DNA from: Dryococelus australis
Lineage: Eukaryota > Arthropoda > Insecta > Phasmatodea > Phasmatidae
DNA: 64,000 nucleotides
Assembly (NCBI GenBank): GCA_029891345.1
Contig: CM056994.1
Span: 222,743,991-222,807,990 of the forward strand
Reading direction: 5' to 3'
Shown: one piece after another, positions 10,705-22,291 of the stretch
Position numbering within the stretch: the first letter of the stretch is position 1
Layout: the number at the start of each line of letters is the position of its first letter
Translations under genes and position numbers: made by a program
Notes under the pieces: generated by a model
Told to the model about the DNA's origin: nothing
What the model saw: the letters and a program-made list of their open reading frames with translations, nothing else
Database searches by the model: none

Positions 10705-12521
10705 TCATTCTGCTTAAGGCCCCGCCTTCCTGTCTCTTGAATTGCATTGAAGTGTATTTGAAATCCGCGTTTTTTATTAAATTATTTAACGTGTTCCCAT
10801 TATACCTATATACGAAAAGAAAACACTCTATAAAGACATCACGTACATTAGAGCCTTCCAGCATAGCTTAAAATGGCATTTTCACATTGCTGTATTTCAA
10901 GATATATATAGGCCGGACACATGAAAAACAGTTACAGAGACCTACACTGAACTTTGATGCAGATATCACACCATTGAAATGATAGGGTCACCGCTTAAAG
11001 TCCCATAGGTAGACTTAGCACGTGGAGAACTCTGCACGTCAGTCAAATCCAGAGACATAGGAGCGACGGGAAACTATGTGCGTGTGTCAGTGTCGCCTTA
11101 TCGCTCCCTTGCTGCGGCGCCTCAAACGCGCTAAACAGCCACAGGTGGATATACAGCATCACTTCCGAGATGACTGTCATTTGATCACCTCGGGGTTGCT
11201 CCCGCAAGTGTAGGCGACACTTTGATTTGTCCGAGTTGACTGAGGTGATTGTCGTTTAACAGAACCTTACTTACTCGGTCTCGCCTTCTAACAAAACATC
11301 TACGAAACGTGACCTTGGGCGGGCGTCTACCTTAAAACATGGATATTTACTGTTACTGATGTTAAATATTAAAATTATATTTCTGTTTTCAACTATCGTA
11401 ATTTTTATTTATCGTCACGCAGACTTCTTATTAACGCCTATAATCCACTAATATCAGATGTCTCATAACGTTGTACCTAGTTATAAAAAAAAATCAGTCA
11501 CGTTTTATTACGAAATTGCTTGCAATGAAAGATTCAGGTGTGGCATAGTCGTAGGAATTGCGAAAATTGTGTACATATATTCAATCATGCATTTTTATAG
11601 CAAAAATGACACCGTGAAATAAGTTCCTTAATTTTACGCAGAGTGCTGGTAAATAGTTCTACAGAATCCTCCGTTAACTCTCCGCAAAATTACGAACACG
11701 TTGCTTTTTGGAAACTTTTTCCGCAAATTTCACATAATTTCCCGCAAATTCCCTCAATCTCTCCGTAAATTTGATAGTTTTATGTACTTCCATTTGTAAA
11801 AAAAAAGAGGTAACGAAATAAATATCTACTGTATAAAAAATAAATTTTAAAAAGTTACAACATTTTATATTTGAACCCTTGTTCACAAGTTAGGAGGCCG
11901 TCATTCTAATCACTCTCTTATTACGTTCCTGTGACAAATTGGGACGTAACGTTGGTAATTCAAAATATTCACCTAGGCAACTTTTTCAGTTCATATTAAA
12001 GTTCGTGTATTTGAAGTGTTGTTAAATGTCACAGATGCCTGATGCTACGTTTCGGTGTTTGAAGGAACTGCTACAGGAACGGCAATTTTCCTGTTTCAGT
12101 TGTAAAGAAAGCTTCGTGCAGACGCGGCATTGTTCGTTCCCTAAGCCCGAAGGTACAGAAAATGCGTAAACAATCCGTATCTTGTATTTATGGGGCTCAG
12201 ACCCATTTTTCGACATTACCTATTGTGTTTCCGTATATTTACTGTGCTCTTCAGTTAAACTATCCGTAAATATACGGGGATCTTTTTAATAGTGTTGTAA
12301 CGCCTCGGTTTATGACTTATTTATGCACAAAACACGTCACGTCGTTTTGTTATGCAAATTAGTAGGAATATTTAATATTTGTTTATTTCTGCATAAAATT
12401 ATTTTTGTGGCAGATATATAAATAAATAAATATATATATATATTATTTTGTACAGCTCTTATTTAAATTATTTTTACAAGATATTTTATTATTTTAACTT
12501 TTCTCCATTTCATTGTATTTA
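10705..12521. other. unassigned sequence
   Basis: GC-richer at 11030-11330, AT-rich after. A short 'TTTCCGCAAATT/AATTTCCCGCAAATTCCCTC' patch (11690-11770) resembles pyrimidine arrays at 37.5 and 58.5 kb. A TA-rich microsatellite lies at 12412-12444. No gene was recognised. Confidence 0.4.
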
Positions 12522-12769
12522 TAATTGGAGAGATTTTGGCGGCTGTTAACGAGGTCTTGAGAGCCGATGAGGGTGATTTAGATGAGTACGGAGCAGCGCC
12601 GGAATGAAAGGGCGAAGAAAGCGGGAGATCCCCGAGAAAACCAGCCGACCAACGGTATCGTTTGTCACGATTCCTATATGCGAAAATCCGGAGTGACCCG
12701 GCCGGGTATTGAACCTGGATCGCCTTGGTGGGAGGCGAGCAAGCTAACCGCTCAGCCACCATAGCCCCG
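12522..12769 (-). mobile_element. tRNA-derived SINE, family S1
   Basis: On the minus strand the head carries a polymerase III A-box-like string (TGGCTGAGCGGTTA, about 12747-12760) and a B box (GGTTCAATACCC). The body continues to about 12522. Related copies lie at 22121, 43231 and 58006. The plus-strand shadow translation contains GVTRPGIEPGSPWWEAS, and the minus shadow begins MVAERLACSPPTKA. I remember such peptides as common false proteins in stick-insect annotations. No target duplication was identified. Confidence 0.85.
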
Positions 12770-14055
12770 TATTTATTATAAGTGTTTCAGATTTTCTATC
12801 TAAGAGATAATGTTTACGTAGCTTCGATGTGTAGAGCATCTTGTTGTTGGTTTCTATGGTAACATATGACGTTTGTACGTCATTTTTTTTTATTTAGCCG
12901 TCTCGTGATTGGCGCTAAGTTTTACAGCGTAATTTAAGAATGAAGTTAAGGCTTTCTAGCCATCTTGGGTTTTCCGTCAGGAAGGCCCAGTGGTCGAGGG
13001 CCTGATAGGATTTTTAAGTTTGAATAGGTAATTTTTCCGAGTTCTGTATTTATACTGACCGCCTTGTAGGCGAAGACGGGCCGCGACGCATCAAGACATT
13101 TTCTGGATCTACTCGCGCTACCTACGCGTGGTTAGTTAAATCAAAATTTGGCACTACTGCGATGACGCGTGGTACCACAGACTGTGCGTGTGTACCAAAG
13201 GTTCGTAAGCCTGACTAGGGAAGATTAAGGACCCGAACTAGCTACGTCTGCGGCAGAGAACTTCCAGATCTTCAGCTTCGGTCTTCAATTGTGAGTCACG
13301 ATTAATTAATTTATGCTACCTATAGATGCTACAAGAGATGGACGTTAGATTAGTCCACACTAATGTGCCAATCTACTTCGCCATTTTGGAAGCAGTATAA
13401 TTTGGCGGTGGCTTCCAATACGCTCACGGATACCCCGACATAAAAAATACTTTTGCTCCCAACTGAGTTGGTGTGAGTTTAATTAATGATAAAGACTATT
13501 AAAGTAATTAACTATTCTAATACTGGGTGTAATTTCATAGAAGCCTACATTAATAGTTACAGCCACTTTATAATACCTAATACTCACGAAATAATTAAAG
13601 AGCTGTATATTTCTTTTAACAGTGAGCACAAATAGCTAGATAACAATTAGTGTTTTTTTTTAAATCTAGAAAGTTGCAAATACATTTCTTATATGATAAT
13701 CACTTATATGTGAGTATTATTCCAAAGAGTAGATGGGTTATCTTTATTTGTCCGGTGTCCATGTATGTCGTTGCTGTTACCAGGCTGTTAGCAGGTACCA
13801 GGGATGTGGTATGATCCGCACTATTGGTAAGTCTGATTAAATGTGTGAATTTGGGTGACGTTGTTTCTGGATGCTATGGCTACAGCACACGCAGTTAAGG
13901 TGTGGGCCGACCATCATCTATGTTTAAATACCCTTACGTGAAGTGTGTCCTAAATTACCTTACCCAGTCAAGCTAATATTCTACACATCACATTACACTC
14001 TACTCATTGTACCGTTTTATCCTTATTGGTGCCTAACAATAAAGTTCAGTTATAG
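12770..14055. other. unassigned sequence
   Basis: Contains moderately GC-rich DNA (12950-13450), including a tRNA-A-box-like string near 12986-13006, but no cloverleaf. No gene was recognised. Confidence 0.35.
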
Positions 14056-14486
14056 TAAAGGCTGTTCACGATAAAGTGATCACTTTTGAAGTCAACCTTA
14101 AAAAAAAATCACTGCTCTTACCTACATATATTTCAATGGGCGCACTGAGTGTCATGCACTCAGTAAAGTTGGTAACACTGAAGGAAAAGTAGTTCCATAT
14201 GATAACGTCGAATAAAAAATGTTAGGAAAACATTTGTGATAACTTAATTTATTTCATTCGCTTTCTGTTTTTTTTTTTTTTTTTTTTCACGGACCGAGGT
14301 GTAAAAGTGAACAGATTTGTAAGATATTAATTTTTTTAATAATTTCACATTTCCACTTGCGACGCATGAATAAAGTGACGAGGCTCATTGCAATGTTAAC
14401 TTTACATAAGGCGGAGAAATACACAGCGTGCATACAAGTAGATCTTAAGCAGGGCTTTAAAAGTGCTCAGTATCGTGAACATCCTA
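14056..14486 (+). mobile_element. family-A MITE (about 431 bp)
   Basis: 5' end AAAGGCTGTTCACGATAAAG and 3' end TATCGTGAACATCCTA enclose a complete family-A interior. A poly-T run (about 14266-14287) expands the usual T-rich stretch. TA lies next to both ends. No coding capacity. An overlapping open frame at 14357-14539 is a shadow. Confidence 0.9.
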
Positions 14487-14490
14487 TAAA

Positions 14491-14560
14491 AGATTTAAGG
14501 TGCAGTGCAGTGGTATTCTATAACATTAAAACTAACTAAATACCACACCACCTTAAATCC
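14491..14560. repeat. short inverted repeat (70 nt hairpin)
   Basis: AGATTTAAGGTG and GTGGTATT pair with AATACCAC and CCACCTTAAATC across a loop of about 20 nt. It lies 4 bp downstream of a family-A MITE end. It could be a remnant of a small fold-back element. Confidence 0.45.
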
Positions 14561-15699
14561 ATGTAAGATTACTTGAAAATATGCAAATTAGTTTGTTCCA
14601 TTATCCTGTCGTTGGTAAAGCAATATTGTCTCGAGAGTGAATAACAAATGGCAATAAATATCGAATTGTAACTACGTTATTGCACTTCCGCATTGCTGTT
14701 ATCGGTCCGATGCCACTCGAGGTTGCGCGTATTGCGTAACGTTATTTAAATCTATCTTCTTCCACTCTTGTGATCGAAACCGATGATCGTTTCTGATTGA
14801 TGCTTGCAATATTTGATTGGCATTAACTGGGGAGGCTTCGCCGTCCTTGATCTGAACCGAGGCCTGACAATTGTTCCTGGTTCAAACATAGCAGCGAATT
14901 ATCTGACCTATTATTCTTCACGAGACATTGAAATTAAGAAGTGTTCCATTGAATGCTGGATAGGCTTTCCGCCGTTGCTTACGTCATCTCGTTCTGGAAA
15001 TGTTTCTTCTACCTCATTTGTTATATGGTACTACCTCCCAAACGTTGTAAGATAACATATTTGCCGCTTTCCAAAGACACGCTGAGAAAAAAATTTTTTG
15101 TTGAATCAAACTAAGTTTGTTTGGCGCAGACAAATTATTTGTTTGTATAGCGGCAATGAGATTTTTGTTACTCTTATTTTCTTGCTCTAGACGAATATTT
15201 GTTTGGCTCCACGTACATTTAACATTTGGGGTTTATATAAAAACTTCGGAAGAACGACCGAGATTCGAACCTGGCTCGCACGCTAACATGACAACTGGTG
15301 AAGTTGGAATGTCTTTAAGCAGATAAACTGCAAGTACTGGACAACGTGCGCAAAACGAATATTCCAAGTTTTACATATTTACTTTTTAGTTCCCTGTTAA
15401 ACTTGTTTCATTAGTTGGTTTATACGTTTATTAAGCTTCAATAGATCCACTAACAAACAATGTCACTATCCTAATTGTCACAAAAAAGTACAAACAAACT
15501 CTCGAGCTCTATTTCTAAACGAAGGCTATCAAATGGGTGGCCAAACAAATATATACAGTTGAGTCAACAAAATATTTTGTTGACAGTGTAATTTTTTTTG
15601 CCCCAACACAGAGATTGTGTTTATTTAAAAGTTTATTTTGTTAGTTGAACAAAAGTAATTTTGTTTACACAAAAAAATTAGGGCAGCTAAATAAACTAA
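14561..15699. other. unassigned sequence, T-rich with tRNA-like string
   Basis: No gene was recognised. A minus-strand B-box string (AGGTTCGAATCTC, about 15261-15273) suggests an old SINE head. The region just left of the Tc1-like copy is rich in TTGTTT and AACAAA motifs (15090-15660). Confidence 0.35.
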
Positions 15700-15711
15700 C
15701 TGTTACGAAAG

Positions 15712-16029
15712 AAGGATACGTGTGATTGAAATGAACTGTATACCACAGATTAGGTACATGACAATACATATTTGATTAGGATCACAGAACTGTACATAAT
15801 CTCTGGCCTTGAGAAATAAGGATACATGTGATTGAAATTAACTTAGTACCATAGATTAGGTACATGAAATTACACAATTGATTGGTTTCACAAAACTGTA
15901 CATAATCTCTGTCCTTGAGAAAGAAGGATACATGTGATCGAAATGAACTTTATACCACAGAGTTGGTAAATGGCAATACACAATTGATTAGGTTTACAAA
16001 ACCGTACATAATCTCTGTCCTTGAAAATT
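15712..16029. repeat. three tandem copies of a 106-bp Tc1-like subterminal segment
   Basis: Units start at about 15712, 15818 and 15924 with AAGGATACRTGTGAT. Each contains ACCACAGA.TTAGGTACATG-like and GTACATAATCTCTG-like stretches. Spacing is exactly 106 bp between the first two and the last two starts. The same segment is single in the other Tc1-like copy (about 51893-51993), so the expansion is specific to this copy. Confidence 0.85.
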
Positions 16030-16136
16030 CAGTATGGCGTGAAGCCCCCACGTGCTGCAATCAGAGCAACTTAACGTCATAGCATAGAATAAAAGAGGAC
16101 CTGGATATGTTCCTGCGGAATATCCCTCTAAGCGGT

Positions 16137-16601
16137 TTATATGCGAGTCCACAAAGCATCAGTGGTTGCTGGAGGACCGTGACGAACAAGTCGCCGAACA
16201 ACCATATCCCAGACATGTTCAATGGGCAACATGTCAGGCGAACGTGTAGGCCCGGGAAGCAGTGGTACCCGTCGTTCATTGAAGAAGGCTTGCACATTCC
16301 TCGCCACATGTGGCCGGGTATTGTCCTGCTGAAATATGACACGTGGAGTTACCTGAAGGAGGTGCAGTACATCGGCCTCCAAAACCTCCCTGATGCAGCG
16401 GTTGCTGTTCATACTGCCCTCAATACATAGGAGTCGAGATTTCATGTTGTATCCGATGGCGCCCCAAACCATCACACTTAGCGTTTGTCCGCCATGCAGC
16501 TCCACAATGCAGGCTGCCAGATTGCGGTCACCAAGGTAGCGTCTAACATGTATGCTGCTATCACTGTAGGACAGGTTGAAGCGGGACTCGTACGAAAACA
16601 T
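16137..16601 (-). pseudogene. Tc1-like transposase fragment (catalytic half), DD34E type
   Basis: A 154-codon frame covers the catalytic core. It reads FSYESRFNLSYSD, then VMVWGAIGY, then FQQDNTRPHVARNVQAFFNE, then RSPDMLPIEHVWD. There are 34 residues between the second Asp (QQD) and the Glu (IEH), the spacing of Tc1-class DD34E transposases. The first motif normally reads FSDES, and here Asp is replaced by Tyr, as in copy 2. The frame stops after LWTRI, where recognisable C-terminal sequence continues with stops. It cuts and joins transposon ends in intact relatives. Here it is inactive. Confidence 0.88.
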
Positions 16602-17060
16602 ATTTTGCCACTCAGCACTCCAGCGACGGCGTTCACATGCTCATTGCGTTATGAGGCGTTTGTGGTTTCTAGACAATGGAAGCCGACGCAATGGTATGCG
16701 TGCCACCAGTCCAGCCCGCAACAGACGATGTCGAACCGTCGACGCAGGCAGGTTCACACCCGTTGCAGTGTTCCAGTGTCACACACACTGTAGACGAGGC
16801 TATACGATTCATTACGGACAAGATGGCGGTCATCCCGTGCTGTGGTCTCGTTGCATGGTCCAGTACTCGCTCGTTGTTGCGTACGACCATCTTCTATCTA
16901 CTGGTGTCACACACGAATCACGCTTGTAGCAGCATGCTCTGTACGAGCCGAACTGTCACGGTATGACAGACACGTTTCCCGGAGACTGATCATTCTGCCC
17001 CATTCGAACTCACTTACATGCTGATATGGCGCCCTTTAACGTCGACGAGGCATACTGGCA
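16602..17060 (-). pseudogene. Tc1-like transposase relic (N-terminal helix-turn-helix half)
   Basis: Minus-strand frames here read VVRNNERVLDHATRPQHG and VMNRIASST, matching the N-terminal DNA-binding half seen more completely in copy 2 (AVMNRIASSTMLARHWNT). In copy 1 the frame is lost just after RIASST, and the following HWNTATG-type sequence is recognisable only in another frame. Together with 16137-16601 it is one broken gene. Confidence 0.7.
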
Positions 17061-17215
17061 CTTGCTTTCACTTCGTTTGACGGCTCTTCGCTGACTGAGC
17101 TTGGCGTAACACGGATCTTTCCGGTCACACAAGAGGCCGCTGTTGGGTCTGTGTAAGCTATCTCTCCATTCAGGCCATTCTTTCTGGGTGTTGAAATTTT
17201 CACAAAAAGTAGTTT

Positions 17216-17750
17216 TGTCCATATACAAACAAATAATTTGTTTGATTTTCTATCTGTGCAGGCTTTGTGCTAAACAAAACTAATTAATCCTTAAGTTTTG
17301 AAAATATATTTGTATCTTCTAGTAAGTTGCACATAATTTCTATTTTTTGTAGGTGAGTAGGATCTAATTTGTGGTATGGCATACAGTGAATTTCGATAAA
17401 ATCAATTACGTCATGCGACGTGTATAAATATTTCTAGCTGGGATGGTCGAACGATCGCTCGAAGAGCATTCAAACAGTGGTTTACGCTGTTAAGCCAACC
17501 GCGTGCGTTTTTTGTACGGGTTATGTTAGTTAAATATTGTCTTTTCCAGGAAAGTGTCTGCTCTAATCTATGTTGATGTATTATTGCTTCATGCTGTTGA
17601 ATGTTATCGTTTGCGCAGAATTTGTGAGATATTAACACTCAACTAGCACCTTTGCGAATTACCTACGTACATCGTCGCGCATGTTTTAAGTGTGGCGATT
17701 ATACCAGACCACGTAATGTCTACTGTGATTGCCGTGCATCAGTACAGGTA
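17216..17750. other. unassigned sequence
   Basis: Near 17222-17243 a self-complementary string (ACAAACAAATAATTTGTTTG) mirrors one at 15129-15147, flanking the Tc1-like copy. No gene was recognised. Confidence 0.35.
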
Positions 17751-18156
17751 TCGGCTGTTCACGGTAAAATGAGCACCTTTGAGTGTCCTGCTTAAGACCT
17801 ACGTATATACACATTGTGTATACCTCGGCCTTATGTAAAATTAACATTGCCATGGGCCTCATCACTTTATTCATGCGTCGGTCAAGTGAAATTGTTAAGA
17901 AAGTAGATACTTTACAAATCTGCTCATTTTCACACTTCAATGCATTATAAAAGCGGAAAGCGAAATAAATGATTTTAAGTTATCAAAAATGGGTATCCAA
18001 CACTTTATCCAACGTTATCGAACTCCTTTCCATCCATCGTTACCAACTTTACTGGGCGAATGTCAGTCAGTGCGCCCATTAAAATATATGAATGCAGGGG
18101 CAGTGAAATTTTTGTAAGGTTCATTTCTAATGTGCTCACTTTATCGCGAACAGCCT
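17751..18156 (-). mobile_element. family-A MITE, reverse orientation
   Basis: Starts CGGCTGTTCACGGTAAAATG and ends CACTTTATCGCGAACAGCC, with the family-A interior in reverse, including 'CCATCGTTACCAACTTTACT'. Length about 406 bp, near the family norm. Non-coding. Confidence 0.9.
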
Positions 18157-19032
18157 TCATCATCACCAATGCGTGTTTCTGTTATATTCCTACAAAGATT
18201 GCTATGCGTGCCGCCGAAACACAGTTGGCAAAAAATAGAAAAGGACGAGGGCGGGTGTCCATTGTTCGTTGTTCGGCATGAGTTACGTCACTCCTGGCGT
18301 CATAACTGGCGTGTCTGCCAGACAGCCCAGACAGTGAGCCGAAGAGAGACCTCGTGTGTTGTTTGACGGACGTGTCCGGAGTGATGCCTTGAGGCCTGCG
18401 CACACGTCCTCGGAGATTACAGAGGCCACCCGGCTGACTGTTCATTGCAGGAAGAAATGTACATCGATAAGAGCTGTTGCCTTGGTGGGCATGCGTCGTT
18501 AACTTACCATACGTTTCGCATGGTAATATACATCCCCCCCTCCCTTTTCTATTAATTCCTTTAGATAGAGGACGAGCAAGTGACCTGTTTTTAGCGAGTT
18601 CAATTTAAAATTTAATTAATATCTGCATGAAATTTATACATTGTGCTACGTTGACGACATAGCAAGCGAGGCCAGACAAGGCTGGTATGCGGCCAACGGT
18701 TGTTATTTAAACAATAATCGTAGTCGACGGGGACAATGTCGCAACGGCGGAAAAAGCAGCGATCTACACAAGTTAGCAGAATAATTGGGTCTGGCTGACA
18801 GAGTGAGGTTGCGGCAATACCATCAGCAATTACGTCAGTAACTCCGCCCAGACCGCCAGGGAGAGCCAATGGGAATTCAGAATTTCGGTGAAGTTGGGCG
18901 TGAACATGAAGTGTGGTGGACATGACAGCTAAGGGACGGCGTGTCAGTCGGCGGTGGTCTTCTCTGGTCAGCGGTCACCGAGCAGAGATTTATGAGCCGG
19001 GTGGAGGGGGGGGGGGTAAGTCTCGTCTATCT
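18157..19032. other. unassigned sequence, GC-richer
   Basis: Moderately GC-rich, with a poly-C run near 18535 and a poly-G run at about 19004-19017 just left of the family-C MITE. Open frames on both strands (18130-18445, 18612-18923) show no domain. Confidence 0.4.
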
Positions 19033-19423
19033 CATAGACTAAATATGAGGTAGACTGATCTCGCTGGCTGCTCACAACCAATCTCCATGTCCCAACATTG
19101 AACTGTTTTTTTGCGTACATGTCGAGCAAAAATGGCGTGGATTGGGTTTGTTGCTTGAGCTTAGAACACTGTTTAGTAAACAAGAGCTTTTGAGATGTTT
19201 TTATACTTCCTGCAACCAATTTACAATGCTTTTTGATTAAATTAAACCTGGTAAATATATTTTGTTCACATAAATGTGCCTGTCATTAAAACATTAGGAT
19301 ACAAACAAACACGTTCATCACTGTTGACCATGTGACGTTGACAGTTGTGTTCCTTTGGGGTAGGCCAATGTTTGGTACATGCGCAGAAGACGAATAAGCG
19401 GTCTACCTCATCTTTAGTCTATG
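19033..19423 (+). mobile_element. family-C MITE, copy 1 (391 bp)
   Basis: Bounded by CATAGACTAAATATGAGGTA and its inverse CCTCATCTTTAGTCTATG. The interior includes 'GCAAAAATGGCGTGGATTGG', 'TTTTTGATTAAATTAAACCT' and 'GTACATGCGCAGAAGACGAA'. A second complete copy lies reversed at 53497-53879, and longer or partial copies lie at 48780 and 61279. No coding capacity and no clear target duplication. Confidence 0.85.
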
Positions 19424-19726
19424 GTCTAGCTAGGGCGAGAGATCTAGTCCGAACCCTCCAACGTTATCCCCCTTCGCTGTTATCCATAACCCTTCATCGG
19501 CCCAAACCCTTTCTAGCCACATCACGTTTGTATTATACTGTTACTTAGCCTCAGTAAAGATCATCTACATTTTTTCATTCGAAATTATTTAATAACCCCC
19601 TTGACTCCACATCCTGATCAGTGTAGTTTGTGCTTATAAGATTATGTACCACATAGGGGGTATATATCACTTGGAACTTACCTTTAAATAGCTGTCATAT
19701 ATATATATATCATTGTAAATCATATT
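19424..19726. other. unassigned sequence
   Basis: AT-rich with short (AT)n. Nothing recognised. Confidence 0.35.
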
Positions 19727-19973
19727 AAAATCATTGTATAAAAATATTTCCAAAAATTACACACGAAATATAAAGTAAATATTTTTTTCTTGCATGATAT
19801 TTTGTGAATTTAATCATACAATACTTTATATCATATGTACATAGTATATAACCACAAATTTTGAGTAGTGAGCCACTGGATATATATATATATATATATA
19901 TATCATGCAAGAAAAAAATATTTACTTTATATTTCGTGTGTAATTTTTGGAAATATTTTTATACAATGATTTT
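19727..19973. repeat. perfect 72-bp inverted repeat with 103-bp loop
   Basis: The left arm (19727-19798, starting AAAATCATTGTATAAAAATA) and right arm (19902-19973) are exact reverse complements by eye over all 72 bases. The loop is AT-rich and ends in an (AT)n run at 19881-19901. Flanks show no obvious target duplication. It could be a very young fold-back element, a gene-conversion product or a hairpin-encoding locus. An assembly fold-back artefact should also be considered. Confidence 0.9.
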
Positions 19974-20588
19974 AAGCTGACAATGTGTCAATGTGCACAC
20001 GCAATATGGAAAATACTTCCACACAAATTAAGGGGAACATGTCCCCGACGTATTGGATCTATCAATTTTTTTTTACCGCTAGTTTTAAGAATCTTTAACA
20101 AAATTTTTCGTACTCCACAGCATAAATTATAGCTTCTCAAGCTGTAACAAATTATTACAGCTGCACTGATGTTATTAAATTTTGAGTAGTACTGTCGACA
20201 AGAAAGAAGTAATTAGGTCTATTTTTTGCCGTGGTCTACAGAAATGATAACAACAGTAGTCAAGTAATACAAGTTTTAAAACGTGTGCAAAGAAATGCCT
20301 TGTGCCTTGTCCAGGCCTGAAATAAAATACAAAATCTGTTAAGCAAGTTGTGTGGAAAATTTCGTAAAATCCAATATGGCGGTGTCTGACAGCTTACTCA
20401 AGTAAACAATCCGAGCCTCTGTTTCTACTATGAGAAAAATACTTAATTCTCCTGCTTCCTTCTCTTTCTCCTCCTCCTGTTTGGTAGTTAGTAAAACAAT
20501 GCAAGCAGTTTGACATCGGCAGAGATGTCATTGGGATACGTGTCGCCCGATTGGACAAGGCAACATGCCTGCCTGCACACTGTAAGGC

Positions 20589-20589
<1 letters not shown>
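19974..20589. other. unassigned sequence
   Basis: No gene or repeat was recognised. A pyrimidine-rich patch lies near 20455-20480. Confidence 0.35.
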
Positions 20590-20662
<73 letters not shown>

Positions 20663-20677
20663 ATCTCTCTCTCTAGC
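20590..20677. repeat. compound microsatellite (AT)n-(GT)n-(CT)n
   Basis: About 62 bases of AT dinucleotides followed by a short GT run and a CT run. The long open frames reading Tyr-Ile repeats on both strands are artefacts of it. Confidence 0.98.
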
Positions 20678-21039
20678 AAAATCACGCACAGTGGGAATAA
20701 TACCAGCTGTGCGTCGTCCGGAGGATGAAACAACGCGACCGCTACACAGGTATCAGGTCTGAGAGCTCTAAAGCATATCACGTCACCATGTCCGTACAAA
20801 CCCGCACCAGTGTTAAAGGCGGCTCCAGTTCGTAAAGGGACGAGGGATAAAGAGCAGCGAGGCTCACGCATTATTCTGCGGGATATTTCTACATGAGTAC
20901 ATATGTAGACTGCGACGCACCAGTAACGGTGACTAGCTTGGGTGACACACAAGCTGCGTGTTTATTGAGAGCCCAAGACCTGTTTTGGTTTGATATTGCT
21001 CTTGTTAGTAATATACTTTCTTATTATACTTATATTTGC
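20678..21039. other. unassigned sequence
   Basis: Nothing recognised between the microsatellite and the SINE at 21040. Confidence 0.35.
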
Positions 21040-21218
21040 CGACCTCCCGTGGCGCAGTCGGTTGATGAGCCACCGATCTGGGGTGCGGGAGGGCTCTGGG
21101 CTCAAATCCCGGATTAGGCATGGGTGTTAATTTAAGTTAGGTTATGTTTATCTGTAAGCTGTCCCCTGCTAAGCTTTCAAGGGGACGTTAAAAAGCCCTT
21201 TACGATACGATACTGTTA
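21040..21218 (+). mobile_element. tRNA-derived SINE, family S2
   Basis: The head starts CCCGTGGCGCAGTCGGTTGA (A box) and has a B box GGGCTCAAATCCCGG about 35 bp further on. The body continues to about 21200 and the tail is a short ACGATACGATAC repeat. Polymerase III transcription and LINE-dependent retroposition are the rule for such elements. A similar A-box-like string (CCGTGGCGCAGTC) follows the poly-C at 49612 but lacks the rest. Confidence 0.75.
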
Positions 21219-22120
21219 TTTTATTACTATGGTATGATTCTAGGTTTGGGAATATTATCTCTTAGAAAGTATTTTGCCTATGACCTCATAGATTATATTA
21301 TAAATGGCAATACATAATGGCAATAATATGATGGTAGCGCCCACCCAGTGAATGATAAAACTCAAAAGAGCAATGCGAAACTCAAAAGAGCAGTGCGCTG
21401 CCGCATTTCTCAGGGACACTAAACAAATGTTTTGCTCTCGACGTCAAATCAATAATAATTGATTGCAGATGTGAATATCCCATATTCTTCGGAACAAAAT
21501 ACCAGCCCCAGGTGTCAGTTAGGATTTAACTACTGGAACTTCATCAAACAAATGGTGGTTGTAATTAAATCGGTTTTTTTGAAGTAAAAGGAGATGAGAA
21601 ATTTCCATAATTTGTTTAAGGAGTTTTATTGGATGTGGCAATCAAGTTTAAAGTGGCATTCGCATGCTGTTATGTAAATTGCGGAAAATGGGTTACGTCT
21701 GCGGAATATTTTAAGAGACCGCGAAGTGTAATTGATTTTAGAAGCGTCCATCGACAAAAATATCCGCGTGTAAGTGACGAATAAAAAGGAAGTAATATAA
21801 AAATACATCACGCGTCTCCTTTGGGGATGAAGTGTATTGGAAAACTGATAGAAAATTAGAAAGTCTCGGCACAAGAATGACCATCTTCTCGTAATGTTGA
21901 AGTCTGTTCCAATAAAGATTCTCAAAGTCGCCAAGAGAACACTTATTATTTCTTTGTCGCTTCAGCGCAGTTAGTAAATTTAGAAGCTAGCACATCATAA
22001 TCCGTTGACGTAGGCGAAAGTCGGCGTTTTTAATGTAGGTTTCGCTCATAAAATTCCAGCGCGTACAATTAATTAACTTTAAAATTTGCTTAATTTACTT
22101 GAGATTTTAAAATTCTACAT
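21219..22120. other. unassigned sequence with a 20-bp tandem duplication
   Basis: AAACTCAAAAGAGCAATGCG (21358-21377) is directly repeated at 21378-21397 with one change. Otherwise nothing was recognised. Confidence 0.4.
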
Positions 22121-22291
22121 TAATGGCGGAGAGGTTTGGCCGGCTGTTAACGAGTTCTTAAAGGGCCGATGAGGGCGAGATCGTCCGGTAGCATTCCCAC
22201 GTGCGACAATCCGAGGGCGACCTCTTCGGGAATCGAACCTGTTAGCATTGGTTGGAGGTGAGTAGTCTGACTCATGCACTACCGCGGCCCC
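22121..22291 (-). mobile_element. tRNA-derived SINE, family S1 (diverged, internally deleted)
   Basis: The left part matches the S1 body (GGCCGGCTGTTAACGAGTTC, GGGCCGATGAGGGCGA). The right part is the tRNA-like head with a minus-strand B box GGTTCGATTCCCGA. About 60 bp of the central body seen in the copies at 12522 and 43231 is missing. Confidence 0.7.

Larger units (their letters stand above)
15700..17215 (-). mobile_element. Tc1-like DNA transposon, copy 1 (degenerate)
   Basis: The transposase relic is on the minus strand. The copy shares its coding region, its left subterminal sequence and its right end (TTCTTTCTGGGTGTTG, near 17178-17193) with copy 2 at 51853-53199. The left subterminal segment, single in copy 2, is present three times in tandem here (15712 to about 16029). 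The terminal inverted repeats are poorly preserved, so both ends are approximate. The transposase is broken, so the copy cannot be autonomous. Confidence 0.85.

Noticed and set aside
16485-16966. Plus-strand open frames across the Tc1-like copy (and the same at 52408-53026)
   Set aside because: They lie antisense to the transposase relic and are shadows.
20488-20952. 154-codon minus-strand open frame and its plus-strand partner with Tyr-Ile repeats
   Set aside because: They are carried by an (AT)n microsatellite. No domain on either side.
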